From Affinundibacterium amnicola (GTDB lineage: Bacteria > Pseudomonadota > Gammaproteobacteria > Burkholderiales > Burkholderiaceae_D), in NCBI RefSeq assembly GCF_014284275.1, contig NZ_JACOFU010000006.1, positions 124,001 through 188,000 of the forward strand: a DNA stretch of 64,000 nucleotides. The letters run 5' to 3'. The stretch's first letter is position 1; every line of letters begins with the position of its first letter. Positions 44,659 to 53,788 of this stretch are shown here, piece after piece. The translations under genes and the position numbers were made by a program. The notes below the pieces were generated by a model. It saw nothing but the letters and a program-made list of their open reading frames with translations. It was not told the origin of the DNA and ran no database searches.

Positions 44659-46719
44659 ATGCTTGAAATGTCAGAACAACAATTACATCGTGGCTTCATT
44701 CGTCTTGCATTACGTGGCGTTTTTAGCACCAGCTTTGCTATGTTAGCAGCTTTGCCTGCTGTTGCAGGGAACTCCTTCAGCCCAAATGTGGCTGAAAATT
44801 TCACTAATGCATCAGTGAGCACAGCAATGAGTGCTCCAATGAGCGCACCAATGAATGGGGTGATCAATGATGATGATCGGTTTATGGCTTTGCGCGATGC
44901 AGCGATGCATGATGATGCCAAGGCCGCGCAAATGCATGCTTCACAACTGACGCAATATGCGATTCCTTCGTATGTCGATTATTACGTTTTGCGTACGCGA
45001 ATTCGTTCCATATCTGCGGCAGAGATTCAAACATTTTTCAAAAAATACGAGGGAAGTGCGATTGCCGATCGTTTGCGTAATGATTGGCTATTGGTTCTCG
45101 GTTATCGTGGTGATTGGACCAATTTTGATCAGCAATTACCTTTGTATGTCGTGAATGATGATCATCAAGTTAAGTGCTATGCCTTGTTATCTAAAGCGCT
45201 CAAGCAGCAAAGAGTGGCGGTCGAAGCGCGTAGTTTGATCACCTCTCCTAAGCAATATGGTGATGGTTGCTATCAACTGATTAATACGCTGTATGAGCAA
45301 GGGCAATTTACCGATGCTGACTTGTGGGCGCAAATGCGTATCGCCGCCGAGTCTTCAGCGATGCCTTTGGCAAAACGTCTTGGAAAGATGTTAGATATTC
45401 CAGAAAAGCGTTTGATTGAGGCAATGGAGAAGCCAAATAATTTGCTCAAGAAGGCTCCGGCGAATGACCGACTTAGTCGTGAGCTATTTTTGATGGCTTT
45501 AGGTCGTGCCGCGAAACAAGACCCAGAAAAATCTGTCACCGCTTTGCAGAAATTTGGCGACAAACTGAGTGCCAATGACAAAGCACAAGCCTGGGCCAAT
45601 ATCGCTTTACCTTCCTCGCAAAAACTACAAGCAGAAGCAACGACCTATTGGAAGCGTGCAGACTCTGCACATTTGAGTATCGAAGCCTATCAGTGGCGAG
45701 TGCGTATGGCCTTGCGTGAGGGCGATTGGAAAATGGTCAAGAGTGCGATTGCAGCTATGCCAATTAGTCTAAAAAATCAACCGACTTGGGTGTACTGGCA
45801 TGGACGTGCGATACAGAGTGAAGGTAAGAAAGAAGAGGCGCAAGCAATTTTCGCTAGTATTTCAGATCAGATGCATTTCTATGGACAGCTTGCTTTAGAA
45901 GAACGTGGGCAAAAGATAGGTGTACCTGCTTTGGTAAAAGCAGTCAGCCCAGAAGAATTGACGCCGATTGCGCAAAACCCAAACTTACAACGTGCGTTGA
46001 AATTTTATGCGATGAATTTGCGTTTTGAAGGTACGCGTGAATGGAACTGGGCCTTGCGCAGTATGAACGAGCGTGAACTTATTGTCGCTGCCGAGTTTGC
46101 ACGTCAGAACGAATTATTAGACAGAATGGTTAACACCTCGGATAAAACCAAATCAGACGTTGATATTCATCAGCGCTTTCCGACGCCGTTTAACGATAGT
46201 ATGTATAAAGCGACACAGGCGGTAGGTGTGGATATGGCTTGGGTCTATGGTTTGATTCGTCAGGAATCACGCTTTGCCACGGCAGCAAAATCACATGTGG
46301 GCGCTTCTGGATTAATGCAGGTGATGCCAAAAACAGCGAAGTGGGTCGCCAAGAAAATTGGCATGGCTAACTATGTTCCGCATCAGGTGAATGATGTTGA
46401 AACCAATTTGGCATTGGGTACTAATTATTTGAATATGGTATTGACGGATCTTGGTGGTTCTCAGGCTTTAGCGTCTGCTGCATATAATGCAGGGCCGGGG
46501 CGACCACGCGCATGGCGATCAACGCTGACGCGACCAGTTGAAGGAGCGATTTTTGCAGAGACCATTCCGTTTTTGGAAACCCGTGATTACGTCAAAAACG
46601 TTTTGTCGAACGCGACATATTACGCAGCGATTTTTGAGAAAAAACCACAATCCCTGAAGGCACGATTAGGCACGGTGATACCAAAAGGTATGAGTGCTGA
46701 TGAGCCCGAATATCAGTAG
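44659..46719 (+). CDS. slt: Soluble lytic transglycosylase (Slt-type)
   Basis: 686 residues: signal/transmembrane segment at about 10-35, a long alpha-superhelical region (U and L domains), and the C-terminal goose-lysozyme-like domain. The catalytic Glu is E536 in GLIRQESRFATAAKSHVGASGLMQVMPKTAKWVAKK, followed by SAAYNAGPGRPRAWR. It cleaves peptidoglycan to anhydromuropeptides in the periplasm. Two starts are possible: 44659 (AAGGA very close) and 44668 (better spacing). A GST gene follows nine bases on. Confidence 0.95.
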   Translation: MLEMSEQQLHRGFIRLALRGVFSTSFAMLAALPAVAGNSFSPNVAENFTNASVSTAMSAPMSAPMNGVINDDDRFMALRDAAMHDDAKAAQMHASQLTQYAIPSYVDYYVLRTRIRSISAAEIQTFFKKYEGSAIADRLRNDWLLVLGYRGDWTNFDQQLPLYVVNDDHQVKCYALLSKALKQQRVAVEARSLITSPKQYGDGCYQLINTLYEQGQFTDADLWAQMRIAAESSAMPLAKRLGKMLDIPEKRLIEAMEKPNNLLKKAPANDRLSRELFLMALGRAAKQDPEKSVTALQKFGDKLSANDKAQAWANIALPSSQKLQAEATTYWKRADSAHLSIEAYQWRVRMALREGDWKMVKSAIAAMPISLKNQPTWVYWHGRAIQSEGKKEEAQAIFASISDQMHFYGQLALEERGQKIGVPALVKAVSPEELTPIAQNPNLQRALKFYAMNLRFEGTREWNWALRSMNERELIVAAEFARQNELLDRMVNTSDKTKSDVDIHQRFPTPFNDSMYKATQAVGVDMAWVYGLIRQESRFATAAKSHVGASGLMQVMPKTAKWVAKKIGMANYVPHQVNDVETNLALGTNYLNMVLTDLGGSQALASAAYNAGPGRPRAWRSTLTRPVEGAIFAETIPFLETRDYVKNVLSNATYYAAIFEKKPQSLKARLGTVIPKGMSADEPEYQ

Positions 46720-46728
46720 GAGTCTGTT

Positions 46729-47448
46729 ATGCAAACGAATGAACAAAGTCTGGATCTGCAAACGACCTTAGCACCGCTGCAGCATGCTATGCGTAAAAGT
46801 AATTATCGCTTGGTCATCGGAAATAAAAATTATTCTTCATGGTCGATGCGGCCTTGGTTGGTCATGAAAACCTTTGGTATTCCATTTGAAGAAATCAAGG
46901 TGCTGTTGGACAGGCCAGATACCACACAGAAAATCTCTGAGTATTCTTTGTCTGGTCGAGTGCCCGTTTTACTGGGCGATGATTTGGTGATTTGGGATTC
47001 ACTGGCAATTTGTGAATATTTGGCAGAGCGCTTTCCGACTTATCATTTATGGCCAGAAAATGTCGCTGCACGCGCAACAGCACGTAGTGTTTGCGCAGAG
47101 ATGCATTCGGGATTTAGTCAGTTGCGTAACGCGATGCCTATGAATATTCGTGCGACTTTTCCAGGTAAAGGTCGTACTGCTGGTTCGCAAGCCGATATTG
47201 GTCGTATCAGCGAGATCTGGGAAGATTGTTTATCGACTTATGGCGCACATCGTTTCTTGTTTGGAGATTTCTCGATTGCTGATGCGTTCTTCGCCCCTGT
47301 TGTGATGCGCTTTAAAACTTATGGTGTTTCCTTGGCGCCAGCTTTGCAAGCTTATTGCGAGAGAATTGAAGCCCATCCAGCGGTAACGCAATGGGTGCTT
47401 GGAGCGCTCGATGAACGTGATGATTTACCTAAGTATGATTTTCCTTGA
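46729..47448 (+). CDS. Glutathione S-transferase family protein
   Basis: 239 residues: thioredoxin-like N-terminal domain with the glutathione-binding turn NYSSWSMRPWLV (Ser in the active site) and VPVLLGDDLVIWDSLAICEYLAER, then an all-helical C-terminal domain with SIADAFFAPVVMRF. An extra 25 residues precede the usual start, so an ATG at 46786 (MRKSNYRL) is also possible. The ribosome site overlaps the slt stop codon. Substrate unknown. Confidence 0.92.
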   Translation: MQTNEQSLDLQTTLAPLQHAMRKSNYRLVIGNKNYSSWSMRPWLVMKTFGIPFEEIKVLLDRPDTTQKISEYSLSGRVPVLLGDDLVIWDSLAICEYLAERFPTYHLWPENVAARATARSVCAEMHSGFSQLRNAMPMNIRATFPGKGRTAGSQADIGRISEIWEDCLSTYGAHRFLFGDFSIADAFFAPVVMRFKTYGVSLAPALQAYCERIEAHPAVTQWVLGALDERDDLPKYDFP

Positions 47449-47466
47449 TTTGAATTTGGTTGATAA

Positions 47467-48702
47467 ATGAAAACCTATGTTGTCGGTGGCGCGGTACGTG
47501 ATGCATTGCTGGGTTTGCCAGTGCAAGACCGTGATCATGTGGTGATTGGCGCGACACCAGAGCAAATGTTGGCGCAAGGCTTCGTTCCTGTCGGCAAAGA
47601 CTTTCCCGTATTTTTACACCCAAAAACCCATGAAGAATATGCGCTCGCACGCACCGAGCGCAAGACTGCTGCTGGCTACAAAGGTTTTGTGTTTCATACT
47701 GACCCTAGCGTCACTTTAGAACAAGACTTAATTCGTCGTGATTTGACCATTAACGCCATTGCACGTGATGAACACGGTGTGTTAACCGATCCATTTAATG
47801 GGCAGGCCGATTTACAGAAGGGCGTGTTTCGCCATGTCTCAACCGCGTTTGAAGAAGATCCAGTACGGATACTTCGGTTGGCACGCTTCGCTGCGCGATT
47901 CTCAGTCGCACCACACGCGTTCGAGGTTGCTACCGAAACCATGACGCTGATGAAGGCCATGGTTGCGGCTGGTGAAGTTGATGCCTTAGTACCTGAACGC
48001 GTATGGCAAGAAATATCACGTGGATTGATGGAGCAAAAACCTTCACGTATGTTTGAAGTCTTGCGTGAATGTGGTGCCTTGGCACGCTTAATTCCTGAAT
48101 TAGATGCCTTGTGGGGTGTGCCACAGCCAGCGAAGTTTCATCCGGAAATTGATACCGGTGTGCATATTATGTTAGTGGTCGATTACGCCGCACAGCAGGG
48201 GCTCTCTTTGCCAATTCGATTTGCAGCTTTATTGCATGATCTTGGTAAAGGTACAACCGATCCTGCCATTTGGCCACGCCATCATGGACACGAAGAACGC
48301 GGTATCGCCTTAGTAAAAAAAGTTTGTGAACGCTTGAAGGTACCCACCGATTGCCGCGATCTGGCGATCATGACCGCTCGCGACCATGGCAATGTGGGGC
48401 GCAGTCAAGAAATGCGTGCCGCAACTTTACAAGATATGTTGGAACGTAATGATGCTTTCCGTAAGCCGCAGCGTTTTTTGGATATGTTGAAGGCGGCTGA
48501 GTGTGATTGCTTTGGTCGTTCAGGTTTAGAAGATATCCAATTTCCCCAAGTCGCATTTTTAAGTGCGGTTTTAAATGCTGCTCTATCGGTAAATGCCGGT
48601 GAGGTGGCGCAAAAATTCTTAGGACAAGCACAAAAAATTGCTGAAGCGGTGCGCATCGCGCGTATCGATGCGATTCGATCAGTGATTCAGGAATTGAGTT
48701 AG
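47467..48702 (+). CDS. cca: CCA tRNA nucleotidyltransferase (multifunctional, with HD domain)
   Basis: 411 residues. Catalytic head VGGAVRDALLGLPVQDRDHVVIGATPEQM contains the GG and DxD (here DRD) of class-II nucleotidyltransferases, and RRDLTINAIARDEHG and ILRLARFAAR are the neck motifs. The HD phosphohydrolase domain is in FAALLHDLGKGTT near residue 255. It adds or repairs the 3' CCA end of tRNAs. Third gene of the slt-GST-cca run; the HD half is typical of the E. coli type. Confidence 0.97.
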   Translation: MKTYVVGGAVRDALLGLPVQDRDHVVIGATPEQMLAQGFVPVGKDFPVFLHPKTHEEYALARTERKTAAGYKGFVFHTDPSVTLEQDLIRRDLTINAIARDEHGVLTDPFNGQADLQKGVFRHVSTAFEEDPVRILRLARFAARFSVAPHAFEVATETMTLMKAMVAAGEVDALVPERVWQEISRGLMEQKPSRMFEVLRECGALARLIPELDALWGVPQPAKFHPEIDTGVHIMLVVDYAAQQGLSLPIRFAALLHDLGKGTTDPAIWPRHHGHEERGIALVKKVCERLKVPTDCRDLAIMTARDHGNVGRSQEMRAATLQDMLERNDAFRKPQRFLDMLKAAECDCFGRSGLEDIQFPQVAFLSAVLNAALSVNAGEVAQKFLGQAQKIAEAVRIARIDAIRSVIQELS

Positions 48703-48833
48703 ACGCAAAAGCTTTGGGCTTGTAATCAACTCGTCATATCCTTTCATTAAAATTTAAACACAAAATAAGAGCGCCGTTTATTTTTCATTAGCGACGCCGG
48801 GTATTGGTTGTTTAATTCCAGATGATAGAGAGA

Positions 48834-49661
48834 ATGATGTTACATAAGTCCCTTCGATTTGCGGTAGCTTCCATGTTTTTTTGTGGTGCCGCTGCCAGCG
48901 CTGATTATCGCCCCGTGCCTGCGACAACTTTGGCACCACCGCCATTGCTGACTGCTGGTATGTTCCGCTTGGAATCTGAACGCAGCTATAAACTTAGCTT
49001 GCAAATGGCGCTGGGCATCTTGAGCGGCCATACCGAGGTACAACGTTCTCGCTCCTTAGAAAATATCGTCCGCTTCCGAAAAGACTTGTCACGCCAAGTG
49101 CGTTCTGAAAAAACTGGAAAAGCTTTTAATCGTGTCAATCTGGCTTTGAATGATCAAGTTGAATCTCTGCCTCGCCTAAATGCTAAAACCGCGGCAGCGA
49201 TGTATGACGTCAACGAAGATATTCTGATTAAGATGAACTTCTTATCGTTTGCGCTTGAAGCGGAATCGAATGATGCAAGTTCGCGTGTTACAGGGCTCGC
49301 ATTGCGTCAGGCGTCATTGGCGCAGCGTATGGCTAAGATCGTTTTACTGCGTTCCATGGATAAAAACATGCAAGCCAAACAGGGCTTGCAGGTGGATCTT
49401 GCGCAATCAAGAATTGAGTTTGTCAATGGCATGAATTTATTGGCGGAAGAAGCGCAATCCGACAAGGCTTTGAAAGATCGCTTGAATTTAGCACAGCAAC
49501 AATGGATCTTTTATGAGAAGGCTTTAAGTTCACCGCAGTTTAAAGCCGAAGACTTGCGCAATATCTCTTCTACTAGCGACAGGATCGCACAAATGATGGT
49601 GGAAATTGTGCGGCTTGGCTATGGCTTACCGCCAGATCCTAGCATCATCGCACAGCAGTAA
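48834..49661 (+). CDS. Secreted PilJ-type (chemotaxis transducer N-terminal) domain protein
   Basis: About 275 residues (start uncertain among ATGs at 48822, 48834 and 48837). A signal peptide (SLRFAVASMFFCGAAASA) precedes an all-helical region. It has two weakly kept copies of the type IV pili methyl-accepting transducer N-terminal domain: LESERSYKLSLQMALGIL near the start, and LRQASLAQRMAKIVLLRS in the middle. There is no membrane helix or signalling domain at the C-terminus. Function unknown; in its full-length relatives the domain is the periplasmic sensor. Confidence 0.78.
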   Translation: MMLHKSLRFAVASMFFCGAAASADYRPVPATTLAPPPLLTAGMFRLESERSYKLSLQMALGILSGHTEVQRSRSLENIVRFRKDLSRQVRSEKTGKAFNRVNLALNDQVESLPRLNAKTAAAMYDVNEDILIKMNFLSFALEAESNDASSRVTGLALRQASLAQRMAKIVLLRSMDKNMQAKQGLQVDLAQSRIEFVNGMNLLAEEAQSDKALKDRLNLAQQQWIFYEKALSSPQFKAEDLRNISSTSDRIAQMMVEIVRLGYGLPPDPSIIAQQ

Positions 49662-49720
49662 TCGACAAAAATCGTCATCAATTGATCGTTTTCATCAAAC
49701 AAGATTCTCTAGGAAATTTT

Positions 49721-50737
49721 ATGAAATTTACTCCACAGAAAAAATTACATGCCTCAATCGCCTTGTTTATTGTTGGTGCGGTTTTGTCTATGCAGGCCAC
49801 AAAGGCACAAGCACAAGCGATGATTAAGATTGACGGTTCCAGTACCGTTTTTCCGATTACCGAAGCAGTATCAGAAAAATTTCGCGAAAAAAATAGTGCA
49901 GTGAAATTCACCATCGGCATTGCTGGCACCGGCGGTGGTTTTAAAAAATTCTGTAAAGGTGAAACCGATATTTCTAACGCATCACGCCCCATTCTTAAAA
50001 AAGAAATGGCGGAGTGTAGTAAAAATGGCGTGTACTACATGGAGTTGCCTGTTGCGTTTGATGCCGTCACAGTTGTGATCCATCCTAAGAATAAATTTCT
50101 CAGCAAGATTACTGTCGATGAACTCAAAAAAATTTGGGAGCCAGCTGCGCAGGGCGTGATTACCACTTGGAATCAGGTCAATCCCGCATGGCCTAAGACA
50201 CCGATTAAATTGTATGGTCCAGGTGCGGATTCAGGCACATTTGATTACTTCACAGAAGCGATCAATGGCAAGGCGAAATTAAGCCGCACCGACTTCACAA
50301 CGTCAGAAGATGATAACGTGATTGTGCAAGCGGTATCACGTGATGTGAATGCGATGGGTTATCTTGGTTTCGCGTACTACTCTGAAAACAATAAGCAATT
50401 AAAAGCGGCGGCGATTGTTGCTAAAGATGTCAAATCTGCCGTTTTGCCATCGGTAAAAACGGTGATGGATGCGAGCTACAAGCCATTGGCACGCCCACTA
50501 TTTATTTACGTCAATGCAAAAGCGGATCAACGTCCAGAGGTAAACGCATTTGTTGATTATTACCTCAACAACGCAGATGTGATTGCCAAGCAAGTCAAGT
50601 ATGTGCCTTTGTCGATGAAAGACTATCGTCACACGATGGTTAACTACAAAGTGAAAAAGACCGGAACGGCTTTTGGCGGTGAAGCTGAAGTTGGCGTCAC
50701 CATTGAAGAGCTATTAAAACGCGAGCCTAAAAACTAA
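49721..50737 (+). CDS. PstS-like phosphate-binding protein
   Basis: 338 residues with a signal peptide ([18 protein letters not shown]) and the periplasmic-binding fold of PstS family: [53 protein letters not shown] and [21 protein letters not shown]. The Ser/Thr/Arg/Asp ligands of phosphate are seen. ATG 49721 has AGGA upstream; a TTG at 49682 is in frame. No pstCAB or phoU gene is adjacent. It is a stand-alone binding protein that may work with a distant permease. Confidence 0.9.
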   Translation: MKFTPQKKLHASIALFIVGAVLSMQATKAQAQAMIKIDGSSTVFPITEAVSEKFREKNSAVKFTIGIAGTGGGFKKFCKGETDISNASRPILKKEMAECSKNGVYYMELPVAFDAVTVVIHPKNKFLSKITVDELKKIWEPAAQGVITTWNQVNPAWPKTPIKLYGPGADSGTFDYFTEAINGKAKLSRTDFTTSEDDNVIVQAVSRDVNAMGYLGFAYYSENNKQLKAAAIVAKDVKSAVLPSVKTVMDASYKPLARPLFIYVNAKADQRPEVNAFVDYYLNNADVIAKQVKYVPLSMKDYRHTMVNYKVKKTGTAFGGEAEVGVTIEELLKREPKN

Positions 50738-50754
50738 TTCAGATTTATCGCCCC

Positions 50755-50784
50755 AAAAAGCCAGCAGATTTGTTGGCTTTTTTT
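50755..50784 (+). terminator. Rho-independent terminator after the pstS-like gene
   Basis: AAAAAGCCA (50755-50763) pairs with TGGCTTTTT (50774-50782), followed by further Ts; it lies between convergent genes and could work on both strands. Confidence 0.88.
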
Positions 50785-50808
50785 GTTAATTTTTCTAATT
50801 TCTTTGTA

Positions 50809-51309
50809 TTAACTCGCTCCGACCGGCAAGGCTGTCGTGTCTTTAATCTGCTGTAAAGCAAAACTGGATTTCACATCCAATACAGCGGGATGTTTTAGTA
50901 AGGTCTCCATCATAAAGCGTGAAAAATGATTCATGTCTTCGACGCGCACGCGTAGCAAGTAATCCATTTCTCCTGTCATCGCATAGCAGGCAACTACTTC
51001 TGGCCACTGTTCAACCGAGGCAGCGAAGTCGATGCGTGGTGAGCGAGAATTGCCTTTCGCAGGCGTGTCAGTATGTTTTTCTAATCGAACATTGATATAG
51101 GCGAGTAAGCCTAGACCGATTTTTTCTGCTTCTATTAGCGCAACGTACTTGCGTATTACGCCCGCGTCTTCTAGTCTTTTGATACGACGTAAGCATGGCG
51201 ACGGTGATAGATTGACTCGTTCAGCAACTTCCTGATTCGTCAGTCGGCCATCTGCTTGCAAAATAGCTAAAATTTTGCGATCAATTTTGTCGAGTTCGAT
51301 TTGAGGCAT
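50809..51309 (-). CDS. Lrp/AsnC-family transcriptional regulator
   Basis: 166 residues: N-terminal HTH (LTNQEVAERVNLSPSPCLRRIKRLEDAGVI) and C-terminal RAM/AsnC ligand domain (LAYINVRLEKH, GEMDYLLRVRVEDM). Divergent from hppD by 206 bases, so it likely governs the tyrosine/phenylalanine catabolic genes in response to an aromatic amino acid; that is inference from position and the known behaviour of such pairs. Confidence 0.94.
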   Translation of the reverse strand: MPQIELDKIDRKILAILQADGRLTNQEVAERVNLSPSPCLRRIKRLEDAGVIRKYVALIEAEKIGLGLLAYINVRLEKHTDTPAKGNSRSPRIDFAASVEQWPEVVACYAMTGEMDYLLRVRVEDMNHFSRFMMETLLKHPAVLDVKSSFALQQIKDTTALPVGAS

Positions 51310-51335
51310 ATTCTGCTTTCTATTGAATTTTTATG

Positions 51336-51348
51336 GCAATATTATTGC
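51336..51348. promoter_or_regulatory. Candidate operator GCAATATTATTGC between lrp-like gene and hppD
   Basis: A perfect inverted repeat GCAATA-T-TATTGC at 51336-51348, 27 bases upstream of the regulator's start. Lrp/AsnC proteins bind short AT-rich palindromes of this size. The gap also holds TATACT at 51403-51408, a possible hppD -10 box. Confidence 0.5.
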
Positions 51349-51515
51349 TTAAATAGTCGATTATGTGCAGTATTTTGGAATTTTATGGCGTATTAGAGGC
51401 TTTATACTTGCGGATTGATTTGGCGCAAAGAATGTTTGCTCTGACAGCGATAGCTAAGGATTGATTGTCAGACAGCACTTGCATCATGAAAATTGATTGT
51501 TAACCGGAGATAATA

Positions 51516-52634
51516 ATGACATTCCAAACTTGGGAAAACCCGATGGGGACAGATGGCTTCGAATTTATCGAGTACGCCGCACCAGAGCCAAAAGAACTTG
51601 AAAAGCTGTTCATTGAAATGGGCTTTACCGCGATTGCTAAGCATCGCACCAAGAACGTCACTTTGTATCGCCAAGGCGATGTGAATTTCATTATTAATGC
51701 CGAGCCAGATTCATTTGCTCAACGCTTTGCACGTAAGCACGGCCCTTCTGTTTGCGCATTCGCGATTCGTGTGAAAGATGCAAACTTTGCTTATAAACGC
51801 GCTTTGGAATTAGGCGCATGGGGCTTTGATAATCAAACTGGTCCTATGGAATTGAATATTCCAGCGATCAAAGGCATTGGCGATTCCTTGATTTACTTCG
51901 TTGATCGTTGGCAAGGTAAAGATGGCGCCGAAAAAGGGGCGATCGGAAACATCAGTATTTATGATGCTGACTTTGTGGCGATTCCAGGTGTTGATCCAAA
52001 TCCAAAAGGACACGGCTTAACTTATATTGATCATTTAACGCATAATGTACACCGCGGTCGTATGGCGGAATGGTCTGATTTCTACGAGTCTTTGTTTAAT
52101 TTCCGTGAGATTCGTTATTTCGATATCGCTGGTAAATTAACTGGCTTGAAATCAAAAGCGATGACTTCGCCATGCGGCAAGATTCGTATTCCTATTAACG
52201 AATCTTCTGATGATAAATCTCAAATCTCTGAATACCTCGATCTGTATCACGGCGAAGGTGTACAGCATATTGCGATGGGTACTGACAATGTGTATCAGAC
52301 CATTATCGATATGAAAGCGGCGGGCGTCAGTTTCCAAGACACGATTGATACTTATTATGATTTGATCGATCGTCGTTTGCCAGGTCATGGCGAGAATGTG
52401 GATGAGTTGCGCAAATTGCGCATTTTGGTTGACGGTAAGAGCACCGAAACAACACGTGAATTGTTATTGCAAATCTTTACAACCACCGTAATCGGCCCAA
52501 TTTTCTTTGAAGTGATTCAGCGCAAAGGCGATCAAGGCTTTGGTGAAGGTAACTTCCGTGCCTTATTTGAATCGATTGAATTGGATCAAATCCGTCGTGG
52601 TGTGTTGAAAGACGATACAACGACAACAGCGTAA
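51516..52634 (+). CDS. hppD: 4-hydroxyphenylpyruvate dioxygenase
   Basis: The enzyme converts 4-hydroxyphenylpyruvate to homogentisate in tyrosine degradation. It has 372 residues. The three iron ligands are in DHLTHNVHRG (His), GEGVQHIAMGT (His) and GPIFFEVIQRKGDQGFGEGNF (Glu). The start follows GGAGATAATA. Homogentisate dioxygenase is not in the window. A terminator-like hairpin lies between it and phhA. Confidence 0.97.
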   Translation: MTFQTWENPMGTDGFEFIEYAAPEPKELEKLFIEMGFTAIAKHRTKNVTLYRQGDVNFIINAEPDSFAQRFARKHGPSVCAFAIRVKDANFAYKRALELGAWGFDNQTGPMELNIPAIKGIGDSLIYFVDRWQGKDGAEKGAIGNISIYDADFVAIPGVDPNPKGHGLTYIDHLTHNVHRGRMAEWSDFYESLFNFREIRYFDIAGKLTGLKSKAMTSPCGKIRIPINESSDDKSQISEYLDLYHGEGVQHIAMGTDNVYQTIIDMKAAGVSFQDTIDTYYDLIDRRLPGHGENVDELRKLRILVDGKSTETTRELLLQIFTTTVIGPIFFEVIQRKGDQGFGEGNFRALFESIELDQIRRGVLKDDTTTTA

Positions 52635-52653
52635 TTTGCCATCAGCAAATTAC
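52631..52653 (+). repeat. Hairpin overlapping the hppD stop codon
   Basis: GTAATTTGC (52631-52639) pairs with GCAAATTAC (52645-52653). It includes the hppD TAA and precedes the terminator at 52667. Confidence 0.6.
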
Positions 52654-52666
52654 AGCGTATAAAAAT

Positions 52667-52697
52667 AAAAAAGCTAACCATACGTTAGCTTTTTTTT
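52667..52697 (+). terminator. Terminator between hppD and phhA
   Basis: AAAAAAGCTAAC (52667-52678) pairs with GTTAGCTTTTTT (52684-52695), a strong stem followed by Ts. It ends only about 12 bases before the phhA ATG, so it may be leaky, or phhA may need readthrough or its own promoter. Confidence 0.85.
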
Positions 52698-52707
52698 GGA
52701 GACAAGT

Positions 52708-53592
52708 ATGGATACATCCGTTTCAAACGAAGACTTTTTGGCGACGGTTGCTGAGAAGTCGAACGGTGCTGCACTGCGCGGCGATTATGAACACATGGAT
52801 GCGCACTACGTTGTGCAACAGAATTGGGATAACTATACTGAGCAAGAGCATGAACTCTGGCGCAAATTGTACCAGCGTCAATCAGCCTTGTTGCCAGGAC
52901 GTGCTTGCGATGAATTTATCGAAGCCTTGGCGAAGATGGATATCAGTGCAGGAATTCCAGTGTTTGAAAAGACGTCTAAGGAATTGTTTGCGGCAACTGG
53001 CTGGACCATCGTTGCTGTACCAGGTTTGATTCCTGAGCTGACCTTCTTTGATCATCTCGCGAACCGTCGATTCCCGGTCACAGTCTGGTTGCGTAAGCCT
53101 GAAGAATTTAATTACATTGTGGAGCCAGATGTATTCCATGATTTTTTTGGACATGTACCTTTGTTATTCAACCCTGTGTTTGCTGATTATATGCAGCGTT
53201 ATGGTCAGGGCGGTTTAAAGGCGATGCGACTTGGTGGTTTGGATGAGCTGGCGCGTTTGTACTGGTACACCGTAGAATTTGGTTTAATCAACACACCTGC
53301 TGGTGTACGTATTTACGGTGCTGGCATTTTGTCGTCAGGTGGTGAAGTGGAATATTGTCTGACGCGTGGTACGAAGTCGCGCCATATTCGTTTAGACATC
53401 GAACGTTGCTTGCGGACTTTATATAAAATTGATTCTTATCAAGAGACTTATTTTGTCATCGACAGCTATCAACAATTATTTGATGGCACCGCACCTGACT
53501 TTACCCCTATCTATCAAAAACTAAAATCAATGGATGTCCTGACAGCGAATACTTTGCTGGCAGATGAAATTGAATTATTGCCAGCTCTTTGA
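52708..53592 (+). CDS. phhA: Phenylalanine 4-monooxygenase
   Basis: 294 residues from ATG 52708 (GGAGACAAGT upstream; TTG 52696 also in frame). Iron ligands His, His, Glu are in PDVFHDFFGHVPLL and YWYTVEFGL. The pterin site FPVTVWLRKPEEFNYIVEPD matches bacterial PhhA. It hydroxylates phenylalanine to tyrosine using tetrahydropterin, feeding the HppD pathway next door. phhB is not adjacent. Confidence 0.97.
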   Translation: MDTSVSNEDFLATVAEKSNGAALRGDYEHMDAHYVVQQNWDNYTEQEHELWRKLYQRQSALLPGRACDEFIEALAKMDISAGIPVFEKTSKELFAATGWTIVAVPGLIPELTFFDHLANRRFPVTVWLRKPEEFNYIVEPDVFHDFFGHVPLLFNPVFADYMQRYGQGGLKAMRLGGLDELARLYWYTVEFGLINTPAGVRIYGAGILSSGGEVEYCLTRGTKSRHIRLDIERCLRTLYKIDSYQETYFVIDSYQQLFDGTAPDFTPIYQKLKSMDVLTANTLLADEIELLPAL

Positions 53593-53603
53593 GTAATGGT
53601 GGT

Positions 53604-53627
53604 GCGTGACTGCGCATGCGGTCGCGC
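53604..53627 (+). terminator. Hairpin downstream of phhA
   Basis: GCGTGACTGC (53604-53613) pairs with GCGGTCGCGC (53618-53627), ten pairs including two G-U, loop GCAT. A true T-run is missing, so Rho-independent termination is weak. Confidence 0.45.
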
Positions 53628-53788
53628 TCTGGGTGCATCTGCAGCTCTGCATTTCGCAGCTATTCTTGAATTTTCTTTTTACTCCTTCGGAAGCTAGTTC
53701 ATAAGTTTGCCATCCGTAGTTCGATTGGCGAATGGTTTGCGTTGCGCTTCGGTTTTACTATCTTCCATTATTTTCCGGGAGTGTAAAT

